Shown: one piece after another, positions 9,950 to 21,086 of the stretch
How positions within the stretch are numbered: position 1 is the stretch's first letter
How the letters are laid out: the number at the start of each line of letters is the position of its first letter
Source: Strongylocentrotus droebachiensis
Lineage: Eukaryota; Echinodermata; Echinoidea; Camarodonta; Strongylocentrotidae
Assembly (NCBI GenBank): GCA_035222895.1
Contig: JAVYIG010007481.1
Span: forward strand, 1 to 64,000
Length of the DNA stretch: 64,000 nt
Direction of reading: 5' to 3'
Made by a program: the position numbers and the translations under genes
Notes under the pieces: model-generated
Told to the model about the DNA's origin: nothing
Seen by the model: only the letters and a program-made list of their open reading frames with translations
Database searches by the model: none

Positions 9950-12490
9950 TTTAATGAAACGTAAAAGCTTCCGCGCTTCGCGTGGGAGGGGAGGGGGGAA
10001 CTGAATTTAGACGAGGATTATTTTCGAGAGCGGTACAACGAATCGTCTTCTTTCCGTCATAATGTAATGAAACGTCAAAGCTTCCGCGCTTCGCGCAGGA
10101 AGAGAGGGAACTGAATTTAGACAAGGATTAAGAGTCGAGAACGGTACAACGAATCGTCTTCTTTCTTTGATGATTTAATGAAATGTAAAAGTTTCGCGCT
10201 TCGCGCGGGAGGGGGAAAATAAATTCAGACGAGTATAATTTTCGAGAGCGGTACAACGAATCGTCTTCTTTTTCTAATAATGTAATGAAACGTCGAAGCT
10301 TCCGCGCTTCGCGCGGGAGGGGAGGGAACTGAATTTAGACAAGGATTAAGAGTCGAGAACGGTACAACGAATCGTCTTCTTTCTCTGATGATTTAATCAA
10401 ACGTAAAAGTTTCGCGCGGGAGGGGGAAACTGAATTGAGACGAGGATTAAAAGTCATAACGGTACAACGAATCGTCTTCTTTCGCTAATGTTTTATTAAA
10501 ACGTAAAAGCTTCAAGGGGGAAAATAAATTCAGACGAGTATCATTTTCGAGAGCGGTATACCGAATCGTCTTCTTTCTCTAATAATGTAATGAAACGTCG
10601 AAGCTAAAAGGGGGAAAATAAATTCAGACGAGTATAATTTTCGAGAGCGGTACAACAAATCGTCTTCTTTCTCTAATAATGTAATGAAACGTCGAAGCTT
10701 CCGCGCTTCGCGCGGGAGGGGAGGGAACTGAATTTAGACAAGGATTAAGAGTCGAGAACGGTACAACGAATCGTCTTCTTTCTCTGATGATTAAATGAAA
10801 CAAATAAGCTTCGAACGGGAGGGGAAAAACGTAAAATTTAGACGAAGATTAAAAGTCATAACGGTACAACGAATCGTCTTCTTTCGCTAATGTTTTATTA
10901 AAACGTAAAAGCTTCCGCGCTTCGCGCGGGAGGGGGCAAATAAATTCAGACGAGTATAATTTTCGAGAGCGGTACAACGAATCGTCTTCTTTCTCTAATA
11001 ATGTAATGAAACGTCGAAGCTTCCGCGCTTCGCGCGGGAGGGGAGGGAACTGAATTTAGACAAGGGTTAAGAGTAGAGAACAGTACAACGAATCGTCTTC
11101 TTTCTCTGATGATTTAATGAAACGTAAAAGTTTCGCGCTTCGCGCGGGAGGGGGAAAATAAATTCAGACGAGTATAATTTTCGAGAGCGGTACAACGAAT
11201 CGTCTTCTTTCTCTAATGATTTAATGAAACGTAAAAGCTTCCGCGCTTCGCGTGGGAGGGGAGGGGGGAACTGAATTTAGACGAGGATTATTTTCGAGAG
11301 CGGTACAACGAATCGTCTTCTTTCCGTCATAATGTAATGAAACGTCAAAGCTTCCGCGCTTCGCGCAGGAAGAGAGGGAACTGAATTTAGACAAGGATTA
11401 AGAGTCGAGAACGGTACAACGAATCGTCTTCTTTCTTTGATGATTTAATGAAATGTAAAAGTTTCGCGCTTCGCGCGGGAGGGGGCAAATAAATTCAGAC
11501 GAGTATAATTTTCGAGAGCGGTACAACGAATCGTCTTCTTTTTCTAATAATGTAATGAAACGTCGAAGCTTCCGCGCTTCGCGCGGGAGGGGAGGGAACT
11601 GAATTTAGACAAGGATTAAGAGTCGAGAACGGTACAACGAATCGTCTTCTTTCTCTGATGATTTAATCAAACGTAAAAGTTTCGCGCGGGAGGGGGAAAC
11701 TGAATTGAGACGAGGATTAAAAGTCATAACGGTACAACGAATCGTCTTCTTTCGCTAATGTTTTATTAAAACGTAAAAGCTTCAAGGGGGAAAATAAATT
11801 CAGACGAGTATCATTTTCGAGAGCGGTATACCGAATCATCTTCTTTCTCTAATAATGTAATGAAACGTCGAAGCTAAAAGGGGGAAAATAAATTCAGACG
11901 AGTATAATTTTCGAGAGCGGTACAACAAATCGTCTTCTTTCTCTAATAATGTAATGAAACGTCGAAGCTTCCGCGCTTCGCGCGGGAGGGGAGGGAACTG
12001 AATTTAGACAAGGATTAAGAGTCGAGAACGGTACAACGAATCGTCTTCTTTCTCTGATGATTAAATGAAACAAATAAGCTTCGAACGGGAGGGGAAAAAC
12101 GTAAAATTTAGACGAAGATTAAAAGTCATAACGGTACAACGAATCGTCTTCTTTCGCTAATGTTTTATTAAAACGTAAAAGCTTCCGCGCTTCGCGCGGG
12201 AGGGGGCAAATAAATTCAGACGAGTATAATTTTCGAGAGCGGTACAACGAATCGTCTTCTTTCTCTAATAATGTAATGAAACGTCGAAGCTTCCGCGCTT
12301 CGCGCAGGAGGGGAGGGAACTGAATTTAGACAAGGGTTAAGAGTCGAGAACGGTACAACGAATCGTCTTCTTTCTCTGATGATTTAATCAAACGTAAAAG
12401 TTTCGCGCGAGAGGGGGAAACTGAATTGAGACGAGGATTAAAAGTCATAACGGTACAACGAATCGTCTTCTTTCGCTAATAATGTAATGC
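9950..12490 (+). repeat. 1270-bp tandem sub-units inside HOR block 2
   Basis: The sequence from about 9950 repeats from about 11220 at an offset of 1270, including the pair of palindrome-free 94-bp monomers and the CAAATAAGCTTCGAACGGGA monomer. The same pair of sub-units appears again in the second 3833-bp copy (14633 and 15903). Confidence 0.88.
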
Positions 12491-15400
12491 AACGTCGAAG
12501 CTTCGCGCGGGAGGGGCAAAACGTAAAATTTAGACGAGGATTAAAAGTCATAACGGTACAACGAATCTTCTTCTTTCGCTAATGTTTTATTAAAACGTAA
12601 AAGCTTCCGCACTTCGCGCGGGAGGGGGAAAATAAATTCAGACGAGGATTATTTTCGTGAGCGGTACAACGAATCGTCTTCTTTTTCTAATAATTTAATG
12701 AAACGTCGAAGCTTCCGCGCTTCGCGTGGTTGGGAAGGGAACTGAATTTAGACAAGGATTAAGAGTCGAGAACGGTACAACGAATCGTCTTCTTTCTCTA
12801 ATGATTTAATGAAACGTAAAAGCTTCTGCGCTTCGCGCGGGAGGGGGGAAACTGAAGTTAGACGAAGATTAAGAGTCGATAATGACACAACGAATCGTCT
12901 TCATTCTCTAATAATTTAATGAAACGTCGAAGCTTCCGCGCTTCGCGCGGGAGGGAAAGGAACTGAATTTAGACAAGGATTAAGATTCGAGAACGGTACA
13001 ACGAATCGTCTTCTTTCTCTGATGATTTAGTGAAACGTAAAAGTTTCCGCGCTTCGCGCGGAAAGGGGGAAACTAAATTCAGACGAGGATTATTTTCGAG
13101 AGCGGTACAACGAATCGTCTTCTTTCTCTAATGATTTAATGAAACGTAAAAGCTTCCGCGCTTCGCGTGGGAGGGGAGGGGGGAACTGAATTTAAACGAG
13201 GATTATTTTCGAGAGCGGTACAACGAATCGTCTTCTTTCTGTAATAATGTAATGAAACGTCAAAGCTTCCGCGCTTCGCGCGGGAGGAGAGGGAACTGAA
13301 TTTAGACAAGAATTAAGAGTAGAGAACGGTACAACGAATCGTCTTCTTTCTCTGATGATTTAATGAAACGTAAAAGTTTCGCGCTTCGCGCGGGAGGGGG
13401 AAAATAAATTCAGACGAGTATAATTTTCGAGAGCGGTACAACGAATCGTCTTCTTTCTCTAATAATGTAATGAAACGTCGAAGCTTCCGCGCTTCGCGCG
13501 GGAGGGGAGGGAACTGAATTTAGACAAGGATTAAGAGTCGAGAACGGTACAACGAATCGTCTTCTTTCTCTGATGATTTAATCAAACGTAAAAGTTTCGT
13601 GTGGGAGGGGGAAACTGAATTGAGACGAGGATTCAAAGTCATAACGGTACAACAAATCGTCTTCTTTCGCTAATGTTTTATTAAAAGGTAAAAGCTTCCG
13701 CGCTTCGAGCGGGAGGGGGAAAATAAATTCAGACGAGTATAATTTTCGAGAGCGGTACAACGAATCGTCTTTTTTCTCTAATAATGTAATGAAACGTCGA
13801 AGCTTCCGCGCTTCGCGCGGGAGGGGAGCGAACTGAATTTAGACGAGGATTATTTTCGAGAGCGGTACAACGAATCGTCTTCTTTCCGTCATAATGTAAT
13901 GAAACGTCAAAGCTTCCGCGCTTCGCGCAGGAAGAGAGGGAACTGAATTTAGACAAGGATTAAGAGTCGAGAACGGTACAACGAATCGTCTTCTTTCTTT
14001 GATGATTTAATGAAATGTAAAAGTTTCGCGCTTCGCGCGGGAGGGGGAAAATAAATTCAGACGAGTATAATTTTCGAGAGCGGTACAACGAATCGTCTTC
14101 TTTTTCTAATAATGTAATGAAACGTCGAAGCTTCCGCGCTTCGCGCGGGAGGGGAGGGAACTGAATTTAGACAAGGATTAAGAGTCGAGAACGGTACAAC
14201 GAATCGTCTTCTTTCTCTGATGATTTAATCAAACGTAAAAGTTTCGCGCGGGAGGGGGAAACTGAATTGAGACGAGGATTAAAAGTCATAACGGTACAAC
14301 GAATCGTCTTCTTTCGCTAATGTTTTATTAAAACGTAAAAGCTTCAAGGGGGAAAATAAATTCAGACGAGTATCATTTTCGAGAGCGGTATACCGAATCG
14401 TCTTCTTTCTCTAATAATGTAATGAAACGTCGAAGCTAAAAGGGGGAAAATAAATTCAGACGAGTATAATTTTCGAGAGCGGTACAACAAATCGTCTTCT
14501 TTCTCTAATAATGTAATGAAACGTCGAAGCTTCCGCGCTTCGCGCGGGAGGGGAGGGAACTGAATTTAGACAAGGATTAAGAGTCGAGAACGGTACAACG
14601 AATCGTCTTCTTTCTCTGATGATTAAATGAAACAAATAAGCTTCGAACGGGAGGGGAAAAACGTAAAATTTAGACGAAGATTAAAAGTCATAACGGTACA
14701 ACGAATCGTCTTCTTTCGCTAATGTTTTATTAAAACGTAAAAGCTTCCGCGCTTCGCGCGGGAGGGGGCAAATAAATTCAGACGAGTATAATTTTCGAGA
14801 GCGGTACAACGAATCGTCTTCTTTCTCTAATAATGTAATGAAACGTCGAAGCTTCCGCGCTTCGCGCGGGAGGGGAGGGAACTGAATTTAGACAAGGGTT
14901 AAGAGTAGAGAACAGTACAACGAATCGTCTTCTTTCTCTGATGATTTAATGAAACGTAAAAGTTTCGCGCTTCGCGCGGGAGGGGGAAAATAAATTCAGA
15001 CGAGTATAATTTTCGAGAGCGGTACAACGAATCGTCTTCTTTCTCTAATGATTTAATGAAACGTAAAAGCTTCCGCGCTTCGCGTGGGAGGGGAGGGGGG
15101 AACTGAATTTAGACGAGGATTATTTTCGAGAGCGGTACAACGAATCGTCTTCTTTCCGTCATAATGTAATGAAACGTCAAAGCTTCCGCGCTTCGCGCAG
15201 GAAGAGAGGGAACTGAATTTAGACAAGGATTAAGAGTCGAGAACGGTACAACGAATCGTCTTCTTTCTTTGATGATTTAATGAAATGTAAAAGTTTCGCG
15301 CTTCGCGCGGGAGGGGGCAAATAAATTCAGACGAGTATAATTTTCGAGAGCGGTACAACGAATCGTCTTCTTTTTCTAATAATGTAATGAAACGTCGAAG

Positions 15401-17672
15401 CTTCCGCGCTTCGCGCGGGAGGGGAGGGAACTGAATTTAGACAAGGATTAAGAGTCGAGAACGGTACAACGAATCGTCTTCTTTCTCTGATGATTTAATC
15501 AAACGTAAAAGTTTCGCGCGGGAGGGGGAAACTGAATTGAGACGAGGATTAAAAGTCATAACGGTACAACGAATCGTCTTCTTTCGCTAATGTTTTATTA
15601 AAACGTAAAAGCTTCAAGGGGGAAAATAAATTCAGACGAGTATCATTTTCGAGAGCGGTATACCGAATCGTCTTCTTTCTCTAATAATGTAATGAAACGT
15701 CGAAGCTAAAAGGGGGAAAATAAATTCAGACGAGTATAATTTTCGAGAGCGGTACAACAAATCGTCTTCTTTCTCTAATAATGTAATGAAACGTCGAAGC
15801 TTCCGCGCTTCGCGCGGGAGGGGAGGGAACTGAATTTAGACAAGGATTAAGAGTCGAGAACGGTACAACGAATCGTCTTCTTTCTCTGATGATTAAATGA
15901 AACAAATAAGCTTCGAACGGGAGGGGAAAAACGTAAAATTTAGACGAAGATTAAAAGTCATAACGGTACAACGAATCGTCTTCTTTCGCTAATGTTTTAT
16001 TAAAACGTAAAAGCTTCCGCGCTTCGCGCGGGAGGGGGCAAATAAATTCAGACGAGTATAATTTTCGAGAGCGGTACAACGAATCGTCTTCTTTCTCTAA
16101 TAATGTAATGAAACGTCGAAGCTTCCGCGCTTCGCGCAGGAGGGGAGGGAACTGAATTTAGACAAGGGTTAAGAGTCGAGAACGGTACAACGAATCGTCT
16201 TCTTTCTCTGATGATTTAATCAAACGTAAAAGTTTCGCGCGAGAGGGGGAAACTGAATTGAGACGAGGATTAAAAGTCATAACGGTACAACGAATCGTCT
16301 TCTTTCGCTAATAATGTAATGCAACGTCGAAGCTTCGCGCGGGAGGGGCAAAACGTAAAATTTAGACGAGGATTAAAAGTCATAACGGTACAACGAATCT
16401 TCTTCTTTCGCTAATGTTTTATTAAAACGTAAAAGCTTCCGCACTTCGCGCGGGAGGGGGAAAATAAATTCAGACGAGGATTATTTTCGTGAGCGGTACA
16501 ACGAATCGTCTTCTTTTTTCTAATAATTTAATGAAACGTCGAAGCTTCCGCGCTTCGCGTGGTTGGGAAGGGAACTGAATTTAGACAAGGATTAAGAGTC
16601 GAGAACGGTACAACGAATCGTCTTCTTTCTCTAATGATTTAATGAAACGTAAAAGCTTCTGCGCTTCGCGCGGGAGGGGGGAAACTGAAGTTAGACGAAG
16701 ATTAAGAGTCGATAATGACACAACGAATCGTCTTCATTCTCTAATAATTTAATGAAACGTCGAAGCTTCCGCGCTTCGCGCGGGAGGGAAAGGAACTGAA
16801 TTTAGACAAGGATTAAGATTCGAGAACGGTACAACGAATCGTCTTCTTTCTCTGATGATTTAGTGAAACGTAAAAGTTTCCGCGCTTCGCGCGGAAAGGG
16901 GGAAACTAAATTCAGACGAGGATTATTTTCGAGAGCGGTACAACGAATCGTCTTCTTTCTCTAATGATTTAATGAAACGTAAAAGCTTCCGCGCTTCGCG
17001 TGGGAGGGGAGGGGGGAACTGAATTTAAACGAGGATTATTTTCGAGAGCGGTACAACGAATCGTCTTCTTTCTGTAATAATGTAATGAAACGTCAAAGCT
17101 TCCGCGCTTCGCGCGGGAGGAGAGGGAACTGAATTTAGACAAGAATTAAGAGTAGAGAACGGTACAACGAATCGTCTTCTTTCTCTGATGATTTAATGAA
17201 ACGTAAAAGTTTCGCGCTTCGCGCGGGAGGGGGAAAATAAATTCAGACGAGTATAATTTTCGAGAGCGGTACAACGAATCGTCTTCTTTCTCTAATAATG
17301 TAATGAAACGTCGAAGCTTCCGCGCTTCGCGCGGGAGAGGAGGGAACTGAATTTAGACAAGGATTAAGAGTCGAGAACGGTACAACGAATCGTCTTCTTT
17401 CTCTGATGATTTAATCAAACGTAAAAGTTTCGTGTGGGAGGGGGAAACTGAATTGAGACGAGGATTCAAAGTCATAACGGTACAACAAATCGTCTTCTTT
17501 CGCTAATGTTTTATTAAAAGGTAAAAGCTTCCGCGCTTCGAGCGGGAGGGGGAAAATAAATTCAGACGAGTATAATTTTCGAGAGCGGTACAACGAATCG
17601 TCTTTTTTCTCTAATAATGTAATGAAACGTCGAAGCTTCCGCGCTTCGCGCGGGAGGGGAGCGAACTGAATT
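10007..17672 (+). repeat. HOR block 2: 3833-bp unit, two copies
   Basis: Copy 1 is about 10007-13839 and copy 2 about 13840-17672. The phrase CAAATAAGCTTCGAACGGGA lies at 10801, 12071, 14633 and 15903, giving offsets of 1270 inside a copy and 3832 between copies. The junction is where AATTTAGAC is followed by GAGGATTATT (13840) rather than AAGGATTAAG (17672). I saw only a few mismatches and one single-base indel over 3.8 kb, so the duplication is recent. Confidence 0.9.
10460..10553 (+). repeat. exemplar monomer, 94 bp, palindrome-free subtype
   Basis: After TTTTATTAAAACGTAAAAGC the sequence goes directly to TTCAAGGGGGAAAATAAATT, with the GC palindrome missing. It is followed by a second 94-bp monomer (10554-10647) that starts with the altered core CGGTATACCG and uses GAAGCTAAAAGGGGG, also without the palindrome. 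The pair occurs as a fixed cassette throughout the array. Confidence 0.9.
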
Positions 17673-18155
17673 TAGACAAGGATTAAGAGTCGAGAACGGT
17701 ACAACGAATCGTCTTCTTTCTCTGATGATTTAATCAAACGTAAAAGTTTCGCGCGGGAGGGGGAAACTGAATTGAGACGAGGATTAAAAGTCATAACGGT
17801 ACAACGAATCGTCTTCTTTCGCTAATGTTTTATTAAAACGTAAAAGCTTCCGCCATTCGCGCGGGAGGGGGAAAATAAATTCAGACGAGTATAATTTTCG
17901 AGAGCGGTACAACGAATCGTCTTCTTTCTCTAATAATGTAATGAAACGTCGAAGCTTCCGCGCTTCGCGCGGGAGGGGAGGGAACTGAATTTAGAGAAGG
18001 ATTAAGAGTCGAGAACGGTACAACGAATCGTCTTCTTTCTCTGATGATTTAATCAAACGTAAAAGTTTCGCGCGGGAGTGGGAAACTGAATTGAGACGAG
18101 GATCAAAAGTCATAACGGTACAACGAATCGTCTTCTTTCGCTAATGTTTTATTAA

Positions 18156-18780
18156 CTCTTACACTGCCGTGAGACTGCTAGCGCGCTATTGTTATAGTGC
18201 CATGTGCACGCGAGCGTGCTATCGATTGAAAGCCACGTTCATGCTAGCAAGCCACCGCTACGGTGCTTCGTGCGCGCTAGCAAGCAGATGTAATAACAGT
18301 TATTGTTCATGCCCATTGCACCGTGCTGAGTGCTTTTGCAGCGCTATTGAAAGTACCGTCGCGTGCATCAGATTATCGGCTTTGGATTACGCGTCTTTGT
18401 ATACAACAGTCAGATTGGATTTTCTCGAGTAATTTAGAGATTTGTTTTTGATATCATATATCATCATTATGCCTCCCCATCGCATTGGATTGGTTCGACA
18501 ACTCACTGATATTGCTTATTTACTACAGCAAAATTACAAATTCATGAAATGATATTGGTATCAATGGAAAAAGGGTGACATTTCCTACAACTCTCATGTA
18601 CAATGTTTGTTTATACAACATACGAATGAGAAGTTATAGTGGATCAAACATAGTAAAGATTTTAAAAACACGCACTTGAACCAACCCTAAAATTAACTTG
18701 GCACGCAGGGGCTTTGTTGCTGGCACAATAGAGATTAGCACTGTGGCACTGGGTGCATTGTATGGGTGGCAGCTTAAGAG
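18156..18780. mobile_element. piggyBac-like (TTAA) non-autonomous element, 625 bp, inserted in satellite
   Basis: The element begins CTCTTACACTGCC and ends with the complement of CTCTTAAGCTGCC, a 13-bp terminal inverted repeat with two differences. TTAA lies directly outside both ends (18152-18155 and 18781-18784), and the uninterrupted satellite reads TTTTATTAAAACG with one TTAA, so the duplication is exactly TTAA. That target and the C-start termini are the signature of the piggyBac superfamily. Inside are inverted GCTAGCGCGC motifs near 18178 and 18275. The only open frame (87 codons, 18169-18432) has no transposase features, so this is a passenger element. The empty site is at 23234-23237. 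Confidence 0.88.
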
Positions 18781-20785
18781 TTAAAACGTAAAAGCTTCAA
18801 GGGGGAAAATAAATTCAGACGAGTATCATTTTCCAGAGCGGTATACCGAATCGTCTTCTTTCTCTAATAATGTTATGGAACGTCGAAGCTAAAAGGGGGA
18901 AAATAAAATCAGACGAGTATAATTTTCGAGAGCGGTACAACGAATCGTCTTCTTTCTCTAATAATGTAATGAAACGTCGAAGCTTCCGCGCTTCGCGCGG
19001 GAGGGGAGGGAACTGAATTAAGACAAGGATTAAGAGTCGAGAACGGTACAACGAATCGTCTTCTTTCTCTGATGATTAAATGAAACGTAAAAGCTTCGCG
19101 CGGGAGGGGGAAAACGTAAAATTTAGACGAGGATTAAAAGTCATAACGGTACAACGAATCTTCTTCTTTCGCTAATGTTTTATTAAAACGTAAAAGCTTC
19201 CGCGTTTCGCGCGGGAGGGGGAAATAAATTCAGACGAGGATTATTTTCGTGAGCGGTACAACGAATCGTCTTCTTTTTCTAATAATTTAATGAAACGTCG
19301 AAGCTTCCGCGCTTCGCGAGGGAGGGAAAGAAACTGAATTTAGACAAGGATTAAGATTCGAGAACGGTACAACGAATCGTCTTCTTTCTCTGATGATTTA
19401 GTGAAACGTAAAAGTTTCCGCGCTTCGCGCGGAAAGGGGGAAACAAAATTCAGACGAGGAATAATTTCGAGAGCGGTACAACGAATCGTCTTCTTTCTCT
19501 AATGATTTAATGAAACGTAAAAGCTTCCGCGCTTCGCGTGGGAGGGGAGGGGGGAACTGAATTTAGACGAGGATTATTTTCGAGAGCGGTACAACGAATC
19601 GTCTTCTTTCCGTCATAATGTAATGAAACGTCAAAGCTTCCGCGCTTCGCGCGGGAGGAGAGGGAACTGAATTTAGACAAGGATTAAGAGTCGAGAACGG
19701 TACAACGAATCGTCTTCTTTCTCTGATGATTTAATGAAACGTTAAAGTTTCGCGCTTCGCGCGGGAGGGGGAAAATAAATTCAGACGAGTATAATTTTCG
19801 AGAGCGGTACAACGAATCGTCTTCTTTCTCTAATAATGTAATGAAACGTCGAAGCTTCCGCGCTTCGCGCGGGAGGGGAGGGAACTGAATTTAGACAAGG
19901 ATTAAGAGTCGAGAACGGTACAACGAATCGTCTTCTTTCTCTGATGATTAAATGAAACGTAAAAGCTTCGCGCGGGAGGGGGAAAACGTAAAATTTAGAC
20001 GAGGATTAAAAGTCATAACGGTACAACGAATCGTCTTCTTTCGCTAATGTTTTATTAAAACGTAAAAGCTTCAAGGGGGAAAATAAATTCAGACGAGTAT
20101 CATTTTCGAGAGCGGTATACCGAATCGTCTTCTTTCTCTAATAATGTAATAAAACGTCGAAGCTAAAAGGGGGAAAATAAATTCAGACGAGTATAATTTT
20201 CGAGAGCGGTACAACGAATCGTCTTCTTTCTCTAATAATGTAATGAAACGTCGAAGCTTCCGCGCTTCGCGCGGGAGGGGAGGGAACTGAATTTAGACAA
20301 GGATTAAGAGTCGAGAACGGTTCAACGAATCGTCTTCTTTCTCTGATGATTAAATGAAACATAAAAGCTTCGAACGGGAGGGGAAAAACGTAAAATTTAG
20401 ACGAGGATTAAAAGTCATAACTGTACAACGAATCTTCTTCTTTTGCTAATGTTTTATTAAAACGTAAAAGCTTCCGCGTTTCGCGCGGGAGGGGGAAATA
20501 AATTCAGACGAGGATTATTTTCGTGAGCGGTACAACGAATCGTCTTTTTTTTCTAATAATTTAATGAAACGTCGAAGCTTCCGCGCTTCGCGTGGGAGGG
20601 GAGGGAAATGAATTTAGACAAGGATTAAGAGTCGAGAACGGTACAACGAATCGTCTTCTTTCTGTAATAATGTAATGAAACGTCAAAGCTTTCGCGCTTC
20701 GCGCGGGAGGAGAGGGAACTGAATTTAGACAAGAATTAAGAGTCGAGAACGGTACAACGAATCGTCTTCTTTCTCTGATGATTTA

Positions 20786-21086
20786 GGCGAGGCGTCAAAA
20801 ATATCGATACCAGCAGGCTGCCGCCTCACGTATTGGCGCATCGAGGCTGCAAATACGGCCGAAGCCTGGCTGGGGCAATTATTTTTCTTTTATTAGCCCA
20901 GCCGGCTTGCGCCAGGCTGGGATCTGAGGTTCGGTTTCCATTCGAAAGGCGGCAGCCGGCGCCTGCTTTTGAACGCCATTTCCTACCGCCAGCGGTAGCC
21001 GGCTGAGCTAATTTAAAAAATGCAGCCAGGACGCACAAGTGCAGTTAGCTGCCGCTGGCTGGTATATTTATTTTTGACGCCTCGCC
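20786..21086. mobile_element. PIF/Harbinger-like MITE, 301 bp, inserted in satellite
   Basis: The terminal inverted repeats are GGCGAGGCGTCAAAAATA (18 bp, perfect), extending imperfectly through ATACCAGC and GGCTGCCGC-like sequence to about 37 bp. TTA lies outside both ends (20783-20785, 21087-21089), and the uninterrupted satellite reads GATTTAATG, so the duplication is 3 bp. A TTA/TAA duplication with GG-starting termini fits the PIF/Harbinger superfamily. There is no transposase; a 70-codon minus-strand frame is not recognisable. The interior is GC-rich, unlike the satellite. The empty site is at 25235-25237. Other 3-bp-duplicating superfamilies (for example some CACTA elements) are less likely because the termini do not match. 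Confidence 0.8.
20894..20939 (+). other. tRNA-like A-box and B-box inside the MITE (tentative)
   Basis: TAGCCCAGCCGG at 20894-20905 fits the RNA polymerase III A-box consensus TRGYNNARNNGG at every fixed position, and GGTTCGGTTTC at 20928-20938 fits the B-box GGTTCGANTCC with a few differences. The spacing (22 bp) is somewhat shorter than in a tRNA, and I see no full cloverleaf. It may be a captured tRNA or SINE head, or chance. Confidence 0.3.

Noticed and set aside
18169-18432. 87-codon frame as a piggyBac transposase remnant
   Set aside because: It is Cys/Ala-rich without any recognisable catalytic aspartates or the C-terminal zinc-binding domain of that family; the element is too short to be more than a passenger.
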